From Anticarsia gemmatalis (Eukaryota > Arthropoda > Insecta > Lepidoptera > Erebidae), in the NCBI RefSeq assembly GCF_050436995.1, contig NC_134776.1, positions 18,517,001 through 18,581,000 of the forward strand: a DNA stretch of 64,000 nucleotides, given 5' to 3'. This document shows, in pieces, positions 24,701 through 37,100 of the stretch (position 1 is the first letter of the stretch; every line of letters starts with the position of its first letter). A model generated the notes under the pieces. It saw only the letters and a program-made list of their open reading frames with translations. It was not told where the DNA came from and made no database searches. The position numbers were made by a program, and so were the translations under genes.

Positions 24701-27700
24701 GTTAGATTGATATTACATTAGTTTATTCCTGAAAAACCAGTTAAGTTCAGTGGTTGAACAGTATTAGGGTTACTCTGGATACTCATAATCTTGGGTCGAT
24801 GTACAGGTGGCAGGTATTAACATTGAGTACTTATTGAGTCTTAATTACCTAGGAATATATATACCAGGAAGTAAGGAATACTCAGATTACACAGTCTATA
24901 CTGAGTCTATCTTGACTTGTGGTACGGAGACTGGCAATGTTTAGTATATACATAATAATATATTGTATTATGTGTGGATGCAGAGTGTTAACAGGAAACA
25001 TCCGTCAATTTTGTGTAGTTATAATGTTTGCAGTGGATGTGCAAAAAGATAATAGGTTTATTGTACCTTATATCCTAGAAGAATCAAAGCATTCCTGCAT
25101 TTGAAATGTTACAGTTTACACTGGTCAAGGACTTTGTGTCTTAAATCAAACTAGACAATAAATAATTTGCTTGAGCAGTCACTATTTGTTTATAGGCAAA
25201 TATTAATACTTGATCACTTTTGTTCCGATCATTCTTTTTGTTAAACCAAACACATCTGATGTTGAAATAGTAGCTTCAACCTTATACAATTACTCAATAA
25301 CTTGTCAGAAGCAGAATCATTTATTAATTAAACATAAGTAGGAATTAGATCTCTCATTGTCATACATTGGTTTTTGAGTACACTATGAGTCAAAAAGTAC
25401 TAATGCGGGTGCTATCAACTCATTGGTGTTAGTAAGTCGAAAAGTTGTTAAGACATAGGTGTTGTCAACTTCAGGTCACAACACCGACGGCAAGTACTTC
25501 GTGACATCGACGAAGCTCTCGTTCCACTTCGAGACGGTGCCGAAGCACGTGGCGCTGTTCTTCGAGAAGTCCAAGGACGGCCACGTGTCGCCCGTCAAGG
25601 ACGTAGAGATCGTCGACTTCTCCTGCGGAAACAACCACACGGTAACATATACATCGCAATGATGACTTTACATACAATACTAAAGTTTTATACTAGTTGA
25701 GAGATTGTTAATGACTTTTTGTACTGTAATTATACATGAATAGTCACTTCCCTATTAATGTGTTCACTATTATAAAAGGTCATATTCAAACTATGATCAG
25801 CTTGCGAACATGCTTAGCGAACAGACATTCAAAATGGATTACTTATACCAATTAGCTTTCTGCGAGTTCTATTAACAATATTATAATCTTCAAGGGAACG
25901 AATAAACTGTTGTAAAAATATGTTTGAACTTATAAATTGGCTAGCACTTTATTGCATAGGTGGCTATCGACTCGAAGAAGCGCGCGTACAGCTGGGGCTT
26001 CGGCGGGTTCGGGCGCCTCGGCCACGCGGAGCAGAAGGACGAGAGTGTGCCGCGGCTCATCAAGTACTTCGACTCTCAGGCGCGCGGCGTGCGCTCCGTG
26101 CACTGCGGCGCCACCTTCAGCCTCGCCGTGAACGAACTCGGTACGTATGAGCGACACCACGTCGCGCGCACACACGTCTCAGATGATCCTAGCCGCGGCC
26201 ACAGTTGCTCGACTTTGATGATCAATATTAACAAACATTTATTTGCTGACAAATTTTGGTTGATCACTTTTGGTTTAAAGCTTTCGTTCATCACGTAGGC
26301 AAAGCACTGATTTTCAATTGCTTCGTTTGATCAACAAACATCGGTCAAATGTGATCGCGCCGTAGAGGCAAATAGTAGAAATCTTTTCAGTCACTCATAA
26401 TTTGAATAAAAAATAAACTTAAATAGCGAAGAACATAGTATTTTGAAATAGAATGAGGTGTTTATTACACCAAGTCGAGAATCGGCGATATATCTAGAAC
26501 AATCACAGACCCACACATTTTAGTTTTGAAACTGGCTTAGCTTGGTCCACTTTAAAATACAGTGTATTTCAGAAATCCTTTACCCATCTATTTCACTTAT
26601 ATTTAAATTTTACCTGAAATAAACATTCTTACTGAATATTTGCAAATGTTATAAATATTTTCTACATTACATTTCTAAATTATATCTGCTGAAATTATTA
26701 AATATAGCCTCCATAAAAAAAAAACAAGAATACCATTATAAAGCAAGATATTGCAGTACCATTCAATGTACAATACTGCCAAATACTCCTCCGGGTACAG
26801 GATTGTCGAATACACTGTAATATTTCATTCATAAAAATAGCAGTATTTTTTATTTAACATGACTTGGTGCAGTAAGCATCATATCATTAAGCATATTAGT
26901 TATGGAGCTAGCGCAGTTTCGAATACTGCTCGAAATCATTATGCAATAGCTATAAAACATTTTAGTTCCATCATTCCCTTGCAATTAAACTCACAACGGA
27001 AACAGTTTTAATAATAAATTGTTTTTACATTGTCACAAATTCATTTTAATCACCTCACTTTTAAATAACTCATTACACACAAGTAAATACTGTTTAATAT
27101 TAAAACAGTTATCTGTTCTTAAATAATCACTTGAAGAAAAGATTGTACTGTTTGCTATCATCTGAGATACATATTGAAGACAAGTTTTTCACATGTATCT
27201 CTTAACCGGGCATAATCTAGTTTTGACTGAGTTCAGCCATAACCAGATTATATTTTTGTATGAAACTTTATTAATATACTTCTGAAGAATGGTTAAGAGT
27301 TACACCTTTAATTAAATAATATTCGTTTTCAATTAACATAAGTTATTCGGTTCCAAAATAGTGGGACTTTCACGCAACCAACAACGTAAGTATATTACAA
27401 CAATATTGTATAATAATCGTTTAACTAGAACATTTAATTGACTGTATATTTTTTTCTGCAGGGGCCCTATTCTTGTTCGGGCAAACTAAACGCACGGGGG
27501 AAGCTAATATGTACCCGAAACCCGTGCAAGACCTTAGTGGTGCGTACATAACTATATTATACTTGAATACATGACGGTATGTATGCGTTTCCTTTACTAT
27601 TACAACGATTACTACGCGAAACTAAACATGGATGGAGCACTAATGATGGATCAAAAGGATACACAAATAAGGAACGCTTTGAACTGTTGACAACAGTTAA

Positions 27701-28477
27701 TACTTACAAATTGGCGAATGTACATGATTTGTATATATCTACCAAACAGACATCACTTGAAGTCATACAATTTCTACAGCCAAAACTTTACGCTCTTCAT
27801 ATCTTGATACAAAATAAATGAAATATAACAACTTTATAATTGTTCTTAGTAATTAATTATTACTGTGTAACTTTCCAGGGTGGAATATTCGTAGCGTGGG
27901 CACCAGTAACACATCCATCGTGCTGGCAGCCGACGATTCCCTCGTGGCTTGGGGAGTCTCGCCCACTTACGGCGAACTGGTTAGTATCTATTACACCATA
28001 CTTACTTTACACAGACAGACATACGATTATTATCACTAGTCATTAAATTATAAAAACACAGCTTTTAATGACATTACATTTTTACAACACCATTTATGCT
28101 TGAGGAACGTAACTAAGTAATTGTTAGGAATGAATGCGAATTGCTGTGTTTCTTGTGTTGGTAGTGTTCGCAAGCGCGGCCCGCTGTGCGTGAGATAGCC
28201 TCTTTTATTTCAAGCATTGACTAGTCTGGACTCGAGGTTTAATACATTTTTATCTAAGTTGCATAATTAAGTATCAAATAAATATTATCATGTTTAAACT
28301 TTGCAGGGTACGGGTGAGATCAATAAGTCGACCGCGAGGCCTAAGGAAGTGTCTCGCATGGACGGGCTGAGCATCACTCAAGTAGCCATGGGCTACTCGC
28401 ACTCCCTGCTGCTGTGCGACGACTCCAGCGAGGAGGTCAAGGCCAAGCTGGCCTCCTTGCCCACTTTCAACCCATAA
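21758..28477 (+). CDS. RCC2: RCC2 homologue (TD-60 type RCC1-repeat beta-propeller protein)
   Basis: Eleven exons with GT..AG introns and matching phases: 21758-21949, 22032-22178, 22428-22503, 22769-22900, 23418-23517, 23945-24048, 25475-25641, 25960-26140, 27462-27539, 27879-27979 and 28307-28477. Together they encode 482 residues. Residues 1-64 are a basic/acidic disordered tail. RCC1-type blades follow, marked by GRNTCGQLGFG, CGAEFSMI, LPEYGQLG, SWGFGGFGRLGHAEQKDE and AMGYSHSLLL. The segment with VALFFEKSKDG (about residues 275-300) is characteristic of RCC2 and absent from RCC1. Vertebrate RCC2 is slightly longer (about 520) and acts in mitosis, associated with centromeres and the midzone, and with small-GTPase signalling. 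That role is known from the family, not shown here. ATG 21758 has A at -3 and is the first ATG in its exon. An upstream in-frame extension starting at 21450 is possible. Exons are GC-rich, introns AT-rich. Confidence 0.95.
24220..24830. repeat. Degenerate tandem repeat, period about 120-130 bp, in RCC2 intron 6
   Basis: Recurring blocks appear four to six times in order: TTGATCTATTGGTGGCTGAT, then TTACATTG..TATTC, then TTTTAGTGGTTGAACTGTAT, then GGTTAC..GGATAATCTTA. Copies are strongly diverged. The array explains much of the size of this 1.4-kb intron (24049-25474). Confidence 0.55.
26141..27461. other. RCC2 intron 8
   Basis: A 1.3-kb AT-rich intron between GTACGT and TTTTTTTCTGCAG. No coding exon or recognised repeat is seen inside. 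Confidence 0.6.
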
Positions 28478-28486
28478 AGTGGGCAA
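28457..28486 (+). promoter_or_regulatory. Perfect 11-bp hairpin straddling the RCC2 stop codon
   Basis: TTGCCCACTTT (28457-28467) pairs fully with AAAGTGGGCAA (28476-28486) around an 8-base loop that holds the last two codons. The TAA stop (28475-28477) sits at the loop-stem junction. A function in termination or mRNA stability is only possible. Confidence 0.5.
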
Positions 28487-29429
28487 AACTTCCCACTTGA
28501 TGGACTCTTTCCTCCACAAGTGGTCTTCAGTTCTCTCACTGCTGGGCATTCGTTTTTTATCACAATTTATTTTTAACCTACTGCCTGGCCCACTGTACAG
28601 GGCTCCTCCATCTCATTAACTTTTGCAACACCACAATTTTTAGTTTTTATACTTCGTTTATTGTTATTCTCGGTTGTTCAAAACATTGGCGATACATACA
28701 TAAATTTACAGTTGCAGCATTATCAAGGTTGATATACGTATTGGATCAATATTTGGAATCCGTATTTTAGACTTCCTGTTTTTACTCATAAACCAATTCG
28801 GTAAGTAACGTCCATTGAAGATAACCAACGGCATTTAAGATGGGTAGTCGTTTAGTAGTTTCGGAACTGAGCGTCTCTCGGGTTTCAAAGCGCGCCATAC
28901 TTGTTAAGTTCGGCGCTATAATATCCCACAGGTAGAAAACAAAAATAGCTCACAAACCGTTGTATGGTTTTCGCGAGACTGTATCTCTTGTTAGTACTAG
29001 AGTGGGGTGTTCAGTATATTGAGCCCGCGCCTCTTAGGCGGTACAAAACATTCTATTCACCGAAACACTGAAATCAGACACAGCCTTGTACCGCTACCGA
29101 ATTATTCACTATGTAAAGTGATAACAAAAAATAACCTACAACCTTGATAGAAAGCTATCAATTTATCAATAGCAGGCCTATTGTTGCACGTAACGTATTA
29201 ATACTTCATTAGATATTAGCTTGTGTCGATAATTATAGGAATAAGCTGCCTCGGTCCGCTCTGCTCTGAGTTTTAAATGATTAATTACGTGCTCAGTTTT
29301 GACGCATTCAAAAAATACATTCTCACATCATGATTATTTTTAATGGATCGGCGGCCGAGGTACAGTTTTAGTTCGCCACAATATTATGATTAGTTTGGAG
29401 AAACACTGGCCTAAACACATCAACTTAGC

Positions 29430-29435
29430 AATAAA
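29430..29435 (+). terminator. Candidate poly(A) signal, proximal
   Basis: AATAAA about 950 bases after the RCC2 stop, followed by TTCCTATTGT. It is the first canonical hexamer I found in the 3' flank. Confidence 0.3.
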
Positions 29436-29734
29436 ACATGTTCCTATTGTACTCGGATAAAGTACGCTTTATTTGAAAATGATAGAAAACATAGCACACT
29501 ATATAATTGCATCCCAGTGCCAGTTTGAAACAAATCCATCGAATTATTTGTATAAATTAGGCATTTTTTAATAAGTTTTATCTATAGGTTTAAGGTATTT
29601 TTATTGTATTTTTTTATAAAGATTTCTTCCGCATGCTCAGTATTTGCTGTCGCAAACATAGATTAAGGACAAAAAAATAAGTGTAGATCTATCAGCCTCG
29701 ACACCGATTTCGTGAGATGTTACAGGGAATAGTT

Positions 29735-31040
29735 GGATATAATGTGTGACCTGAGTGACGGACTAGTTCTCGCTTGTTAGTATTTGTAGGATTCTCTTAA
29801 TTATATGTTGCCATTGAATGTGGACGCGGAGGCATCCCAAAGGGAAGATAGAGATGAAGGAATGATTGCACAACTTGATATGAAAGAAGGTTACACAGAG
29901 TCGAGGGCAATAGGAGGTAGGTGAAAGGAGAAAATTAGAAACCAGCGTAGCAAGGTGGTGATGAATGAGAGCGACTGTAATTTTGAAGAGTCTTGTATAG
30001 TGTTTTTAAGCTGCTTCTATTTAGAATTGAGATTGTAAGGACGAAATAATGCAAAGAGATATTGTTTTTCCTCCGACAATTTGATTCCTTCTTTGTGTTG
30101 TAAATATAGAAAATGGTCCCACAAAGGACGCTCTCTTTGCCGGCAGAGGTATCTCGTACGTGTCGTTATTTGTGGGCGCCGGTAGAACGTCTCCGTGACG
30201 AACCCGACCCGCACGACTCAACGCACGCAACCGAAGCTTCGATAAATAATATTTATTATATTACTTCGCCCGTAATGTGTCATAATTTTGGTAGACGCCG
30301 TTTGGAAAGCCGATGCATGTAATACTTACACGTGAACGGGAACATGGACTTAATGGATTGTGGCTTGACAGGTGTATTCCATCTCACTGTCAATAACGTA
30401 CTGAACGACCTCAGTGATGGACTCTCCCAGTTGTTGGTATTGTAGGAGTCTCTTAATTATATGTTAGCTTAGTGAATGAGACGGATGTTAGGTATGAATG
30501 TGGACGTGGAGGCTGTCGAAACAAGACGTGAGGGATAGAAGAAGCGTGAGTAGTGTACAACATGATATGACAGGAGGTTATACTGAGGCGACGACGGCGA
30601 TAAACGATGAAGTATATGCGTGTTTAGTGTAGGATAATGATAATGAACGAAGGCGCTGTAATTTTGAAGAGTCTTGTATATTGTTTTCCATTCAGTTTCT
30701 ATTTAGAGTTGCGGTTGTGCGGACGAAATAATGTACAGAGATATTGTTTTTCCTCCGACAATTTGATCCCTACTTTGTGTTTTATATATATATAGTACAT
30801 GGTGTTACCACAAAGGACGCTCTTTTTGCCGGCAGAGGTATCTCGTACGTGTCGTTATTCGTGGGCGCCGGTAGAACGTCTCCGTGACGAACCCGACCCG
30901 CACGACTCAACGCACGCAACCGAAGCTTCGATAAATAATATTTTTGTTATATTACTTCGCCCGCAATATGTCATAATTTTGATAGACGCTGTTTGGGAAG
31001 CCGTTACAAACATTGCTGACATGCTGATGGGAACATGAGC
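29735..31040. repeat. Diverged tandem duplication (about 0.66-0.69 kb) with a conserved core
   Basis: Copy A is about 29735-30322 and copy B about 30405-31030. Shared landmarks are TCTCTTAATTATATGTT, TTTTGAAGAGTCTTGTATA and GATATTGTTTTTCCTCCGAC. Flanking parts carry many substitutions and indels. The CpG-rich core (30122-30250 against 30811-30940) is almost unchanged, with about two differences seen. Confidence 0.75.
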
Positions 31041-32008
31041 TTTAGGAATTGTTGCTAGATAGAGATGCTTCACATCTTTAATAACCGTTTTAGGTTTCAT
31101 TGACACGGTCGTCTTGCGAAATCTGTGAAGGTATCTGAGAAAGTGTATTCATGTATTTGATGTTTACTACTTTACTGTAGCTCGTAAGTGTTCTACTGTT
31201 CAAAACTAGGCGCTCTGATGATATGGAGTCACGAGATACTTACGACTTGGATGAGATGATTTAATGAAACTCTCCCGAATTAACGATGACGGGAAATACA
31301 ATGCAGAGCGTAGTTCGGGAGATATTGAACCGTGGCTAGTGCGAGCATCAGAGCCGACACTGTACCACCCACCACTTTCTCAGCTCACCCGCGGCTAACA
31401 CGCCCACCTCACTTCGATCATTCTAGTATACGATTAAACATAAACTATCACTCGATATATACACATTACTACTTTTAGAACACCTCATTTCTTGAGGAGA
31501 TTTACTACTTAACGGTTCTAGTATTAAGGTATAGATGATAACTTAACGTACTTATCTTGTATTTAAGATTAGATGTATATCGGTGTAACATTCCCTCTGC
31601 CGCGCCCTGTCACGTCGGATGTACTTACTCATCCGATGCTCTGTTGGGCTACAGGTGACTAATAGACTGAATTTTACTTGAACTTAGCATAACGAACAAA
31701 TCTCGAATACCTATTTAAATTGTTGCGGTTGTGCTGTCTCATATTTAGCTTGCTAGCAAAACCAGAAACCGAAACGTCAAGCAAAATAACATCCAGCGGG
31801 CAAATACCATCATAAGGTATGAAAGAGCACAATCACTTCAGTTTGAAGTTAATAGCATCCATTTGTCACCTACACTCACACATATGGTATTTAATGGTTG
31901 TAATAAATATATTCAGAGGACAACAATCTCATCACCGGACAGAACAACTACAACTAACGGGTACAAACAACATTTTCTGTCATAATGTAAACTTGCCAAC
32001 ATTTGATA

Positions 32009-32014
32009 AATAAA
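32009..32014 (+). terminator. Candidate poly(A) signal, distal
   Basis: AATAAA with a GT-rich downstream element within 20 bases. This is a strong signal in sequence terms, but the transcript it would end is unknown. Confidence 0.35.
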
Positions 32015-32619
32015 CTCTTTTTCAATGTATTGTGTTATTTTATTTCATTACTCTGCTAATTGTTTTCAGAATATCTATAGTGGTCAAACATAGTAGACTT
32101 CGGGTTGCAGAAACAACAAGAACCACTTACACTCGGACGCTAAGAAATTTTAGAGGAAATCTTTGTATATTATAAAGTTCCTAAGGTCTGCTGTGTTCTT
32201 TTAGCCGCTTAGGTGCACTATACTAAGGTTCATATAGGCTAGTAGTTGAAGTTGGACACTAATTCTAGGAAAGCCAGTAATTTATCTTAGCCACTTGAGT
32301 AAGTTGATGTCACGCCATCTTACATTTCCGAGGATTAACAAAATGGCGGCTATCAATGCTTACCGCGCATGAGTCAGTAGACAGATACTGTTTTTGTCTT
32401 CTAGCATAGTAACGGAATGGATCAGAACGATTGGATACTAAGATCAGAAATTGTATTTCTGTTATCGATAGCAACATGCTCTCCCTTTCTAACCGTCTGA
32501 TTGTCTGCTCTTCTAGCGCATGCGCAGTCGTTATAGATAGGATGCAAAGCGCGGCGATTGGTTGGTTTGTGATTTATTTTCGGTGATTGGATAGCACAAG
32601 CTATCCTCTACCGCACCCG

Positions 32620-32760
32620 CGTCGATAGTTTACAGTGGCCCTCACATAGATGGCGCTAGCTTCCTATCTAGAATGTTTCATCTTGGTAGCATTTATTGCG
32701 CATGCGTCAATAGTTTACAATGGCGCTTACATAGATGACGCTAGGTGCCTATCCAGAAAC
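32620..32760. repeat. Short direct duplication, offset about 84 bp
   Basis: GCGTCGATAGTTTACAGTGG at 32620 and GCGTCAATAGTTTACAATGG at 32704 begin two copies of about 57 bp. They continue through CACATAGATGGCGCTAGC against TACATAGATGACGCTAGG. Confidence 0.6.
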
Positions 32761-33883
32761 ATTTTCTAGTAAAATGTAATTCCTTAAAAAACTTGTTTTC
32801 ATAATGACTAATTTCAATACCTAATCATTGGTAAATGAATGAATATGAAAGGTACCTATTTCTATCGATGTTATTAACATCTGTATTACAGTTATTGATT
32901 CAATACTTAAGTTATACATTTCCATGGCTTTTCAACACTTATTGAGTCTCTGAAGGAAAACTAGAGATATGCCGACTATAGAAGATATAACTCAGATCGC
33001 TATGGACTTTAACCACAGGAACTATGCCTAAAGCTTAGTTTATTTTTTGTTCGTATGTACCATATTTCAGTCTATACTTACCACATCATAGTTATAGTGT
33101 AAAGTATTGGTCCCTGCACATAAGGCTGGGTTTTCAACAGGAACATAATTGAATTCATAGTCTTAAACTTCTCTCATAATAACATTACTAGATCAGGGAA
33201 TTGAACCCTGAGTAACGTGATAATTCTAATAAACATTTATGTCATTTCAGCTCTTGTTGTACAATTACTTCAAGAAGAGGTTTACGATTAGTATCACCTT
33301 AATATAGGCAAAATCTTGAGAAACTGAGCAGTAAGGAAGGGTATAAGGGTACATAATAAAAGTTAATCGTTCATTTGAAATAATTTATTACGTTGGTACA
33401 CTACGACATTATCTTTTAATCGAACATAAGTAAGAAGATTCATAAATCCAAAGCTTAAATTAAACAAAGTCAGTCACTAGTATTTTTGGTAATAACCCTG
33501 TGGGGGTGATGCATTAGTTATATAATGCTACTAGTACAATGTTGAATGCTCAAAACACGCTGAATTTAATACAATCATGTTATTTTCTTGAATCTATATA
33601 ATCGAGCTTTATTTGCATAGGTACAGCTTGCGATAAAAATTGTGATGTTATGTAGATGTTGGCGTGTTTTGAGAGTTGTGATGTTAAATTGTGATTACAG
33701 TTAAATTGTAATGTTTAATTACTGAGTTTCAGTAATTTGTCAGGTATTATTTATTATGACTCATTACATAGAAATTAAATACACAAATAATTTATTAAGA
33801 AGTGTAAAGACAAAAAATCATTGTATAAAAATAAAAGTTGCATATAATAGCATGATAATCAGGTCAGAAGAAACTTAGCGCTA
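32761..33883. other. Intergenic, nothing recognised
   Basis: AT-rich sequence without a supportable exon or repeat. Confidence 0.5.
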
Positions 33884-34148
33884 GCGGATCCAGGTAGAAA
33901 AAAAAGAGATGAGCTCAATCTTTATCACATGCCCCGCTCCTTTCAAAATTTAACCCCACTTCTTAGCATCTCATAACACACCAATCACAGCAATTCTCAA
34001 CCACCCCAAAACATGGAGTAGGTCTCCCTTCTTACGTCTGAAAGCCCCCTCCTTAATATTTGAATCAACTTTAACATTTCAATACCCCCCAATATTCTCA
34101 TTTAAAGAACCCACAAGCCCCCTTACAAACTAAAATACCTGGATCCGC
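33884..34148. mobile_element. MITE-like element with 13-bp perfect terminal inverted repeats
   Basis: GCGGATCCAGGTA at 33884-33896 is the exact reverse complement of TACCTGGATCCGC at 34136-34148. The 239-bp interior has no open frame and is strikingly C-rich and G-poor on the plus strand (repeated ACCCC, CCCCCT). This compositional bias differs from both flanks. Confidence 0.6.
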
Positions 34149-37100
34149 CACAGTACAAAATAAATGAAAATAGGTAACATCCTTAATCACTAGACATAAG
34201 TTCACACTGATAGTGAACACTAACTTACAATTAGTATGTCTTACATTGACAAAATTGGCCACGGTGGGCTATTTTTACAAGGCTTACATGACTAACAAAA
34301 AGATTATAGCCTATCCCACTCGCCTTGAGACAAAGCGAATAAAAAGATGTCAAATAAAAAAAAATTGCATCTAAGACCAAAGGTTTTGTTTCTTTCTTCA
34401 TTAATTAATTTATAAATAATCATGTCATGCAAAATTTTATTAAATTGTAATTAATCAATAGGTTTTGCAGTAATAAAGAAAGTAAAGCAAACTTATGATT
34501 ACTGTAAAATGCATTATAATTAAAAAAAAAACATAATTGATGTTTTTATTAAATTATTAGGTGTTTGTCTCAAGGCTTGTTGAATAGATTATAAAATGAT
34601 GCGATGGCTGGCTCGGCTATGACTATGAAAGAAACAGTATATCCTAATATTGAATCAAAATGTTACTGATAAAATAATTATTCATTATCATATTGTACAA
34701 CATAATTGAAAGCCCTTAAACGCCAACGACTTGGACATTAAATAATAAGTATAGCTAAGCTTACAATATGTAGTTTCTGCGAAAATAATGTATAAGATGT
34801 ACTAACAGTACCTACTTACTTTGTGGCAAATTTGTGCAATTAAAAAGTGGCAAATGAAGAGAGGTTTAACGCCAAAAGTACTGAAAGTGAAGTTCAGGAG
34901 GATGTTTTGGACTGACGGGGACATTTGACACTACGACCGCATAGCAGCAGCCCCATGTTTTGATCTATTATAGTTTTAGTGTTGTAGTACGTTATTACAT
35001 ACTTATATGTTTCGTTACATGCTAGATAGTTACGTTGGCGTTAAAGGGGTCAAATTGTTCATAAATGAGGAGAAAAGGCATCATTGGTGATTGGTTGCCA
35101 CTTAAACTACAGTCTTTCTACGAGATCGGCACTTGACGATTCACAGCCAGGCTCGGACACCCCGAGAAAGACGACTATATTTATTTATCAAATATGTGAT
35201 ACAAACGGGCGATTGTGACTTCGCTATCGAAAGTACGCACTGCGGCAACATAAATGTCTCAAAACTATTATAATACTTTATAGGACAATTAATGTTTAAA
35301 AAATTGGGTAAACTAGATGACTGAATGTTCTGGACGAATGGACATACTCGATTCTGAATGATTAAACATGAACTTGTCTCCTTATTCGGAGTATTGATTA
35401 TTATATGATTATTTAGAGGTAGCATGTTGTATATACCGTGTACAGTATACAGTCGCGAGCAGTGCGCCTTATATTCATCTTAGTAACACTACCTACTGAT
35501 TATATGGACATATAAATACTCTTAGACGAGACATTAAGTGATTATATTTGGTTCTTACATTACTGTTTACTTATAAGGTAACACAGACACAGAAATGTTA
35601 TAATGAGTTATGACTAAATCGATACGCGGAAGCGCAATATCATACTTTAACCTACAGATGTTTAGTTAATTGTTATTTGGAAAGGCTGGGAGGATCCAGC
35701 TAATGGAAATTTAAGGTCGCCTATTACAAATACTTTAAACTGTATTTGAAAGAAGATTAAGTTCGAGAACCATAAACGTGCTCGTCTAGAGATTAATTTC
35801 GATATGCCAACTACTTAGTAGCGAAATTGCGACATACGTCATCTAAAGAGTATTCAGAATTGTTTAGTCAAATCGTAGACGAGGAATCCATATGTTAATA
35901 AACACCGTTTAAATATAGACATATAAACGTTATTATTGGTACTACTGTGATATATTACAAAAGCAGCTGAGGACAGAAACTACATTAGATTACTGCCTTT
36001 ACATACTACGATGTCGTGGCAGTGAGCTTAGCGGTCATCGTTATCTACAAGTATAGTCGAAGAGTACTCTCAAACACTCAGGTAAGCTATAGTCAGCCAC
36101 CGCATACACAGTATCATTGGACAATATAGACTTACATCTAACAGAAGCTCATGAGAGTGAGCGTTGCTCCTTACACTCTACAATGCATGATACAATGTTA
36201 CACCTGCGTCTAGTGACGTCTTACGGGAAATCCTTACAACTAACTGAGTTCATTTCTTTGTCTTTCTTATTCTGGATGTTATCCCTTCATCAAAATTTGT
36301 CAAATGTCACTTTCCATATTAAAATACGAGGACAATAATAGATTGTAAATGACTACACACATTGAAAGACAGAACAGATAGTGACAGGTTGTAGTGGAGA
36401 AGTTTCACTGGAGACAACTGTGGTGAGATCGTTTTATCATTCGAATGATGTTACAGCTAAATATAGCTTTTTATCATCTCATATGCTAGTGACTAGTAGT
36501 TTTGATGTAAATGAGGCACCTATCCAAAGGCCAGTGCCGTTGTGATGATTAACTGGTAACTATTCACTGGTCTGTATACCATTTGAAATTTTTCGAATTA
36601 TTTTATTATGTTTGATTGCAGCATTTCGTGATCGTCTCATTTTATTTTTATTCGCATCCAGTTATGAAATTGAGATGAGTTCGATTTATCTTTAAATACT
36701 AAAATAAATAGTGAAACTCCCCCACGAAGAAATACAGAGATCATTAAATATGACTTTCTTATTACCGAATCTCGGTTTATTACAGCAAAGGTTATGTCAT
36801 ACACAATTAAATTACTGTTTACTGAGAAACGTGTGATGTATCACTTACAACTAACACCCAGACTTAATACTAACATGTTCTTATGAACTAAACTTATAAT
36901 GATAAGCGACTCGTGCCTCTGGAGAACTAGTCTCGGCGACGGTCTGCGCGAATGCTTGGTTTCTTTGTATTATTATGTTGTCGTTAACGGTGTACATTCA
37001 AGACCTGTTTTGTCTTTTCTCTCGATCAGTTGTGACGGTGACAAAGTAAAATTACCAGATAAACTTAAAACTAGGTAGCCTAAGGCCTAGGATATGATTT

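Larger units (their letters stand above)
28478..32030 (+). other. 3' flank of RCC2, possible long 3' UTR
   Basis: No coding exon is recognised. AATAAA at 29430-29435 and at 32009-32014 are the clearest poly(A) signals; the second is followed by a GT-rich element (TGTATTGTGTTATTTT). How far the transcript extends cannot be told from sequence. Confidence 0.35.

Noticed and set aside
30113..31038. Paired small ORFs (30113-30322 and 30799-31038) as duplicated protein genes
   Set aside because: Both differences in the shared core change amino acids, and the frames end at unrelated positions. The conservation is at DNA level, not protein level.
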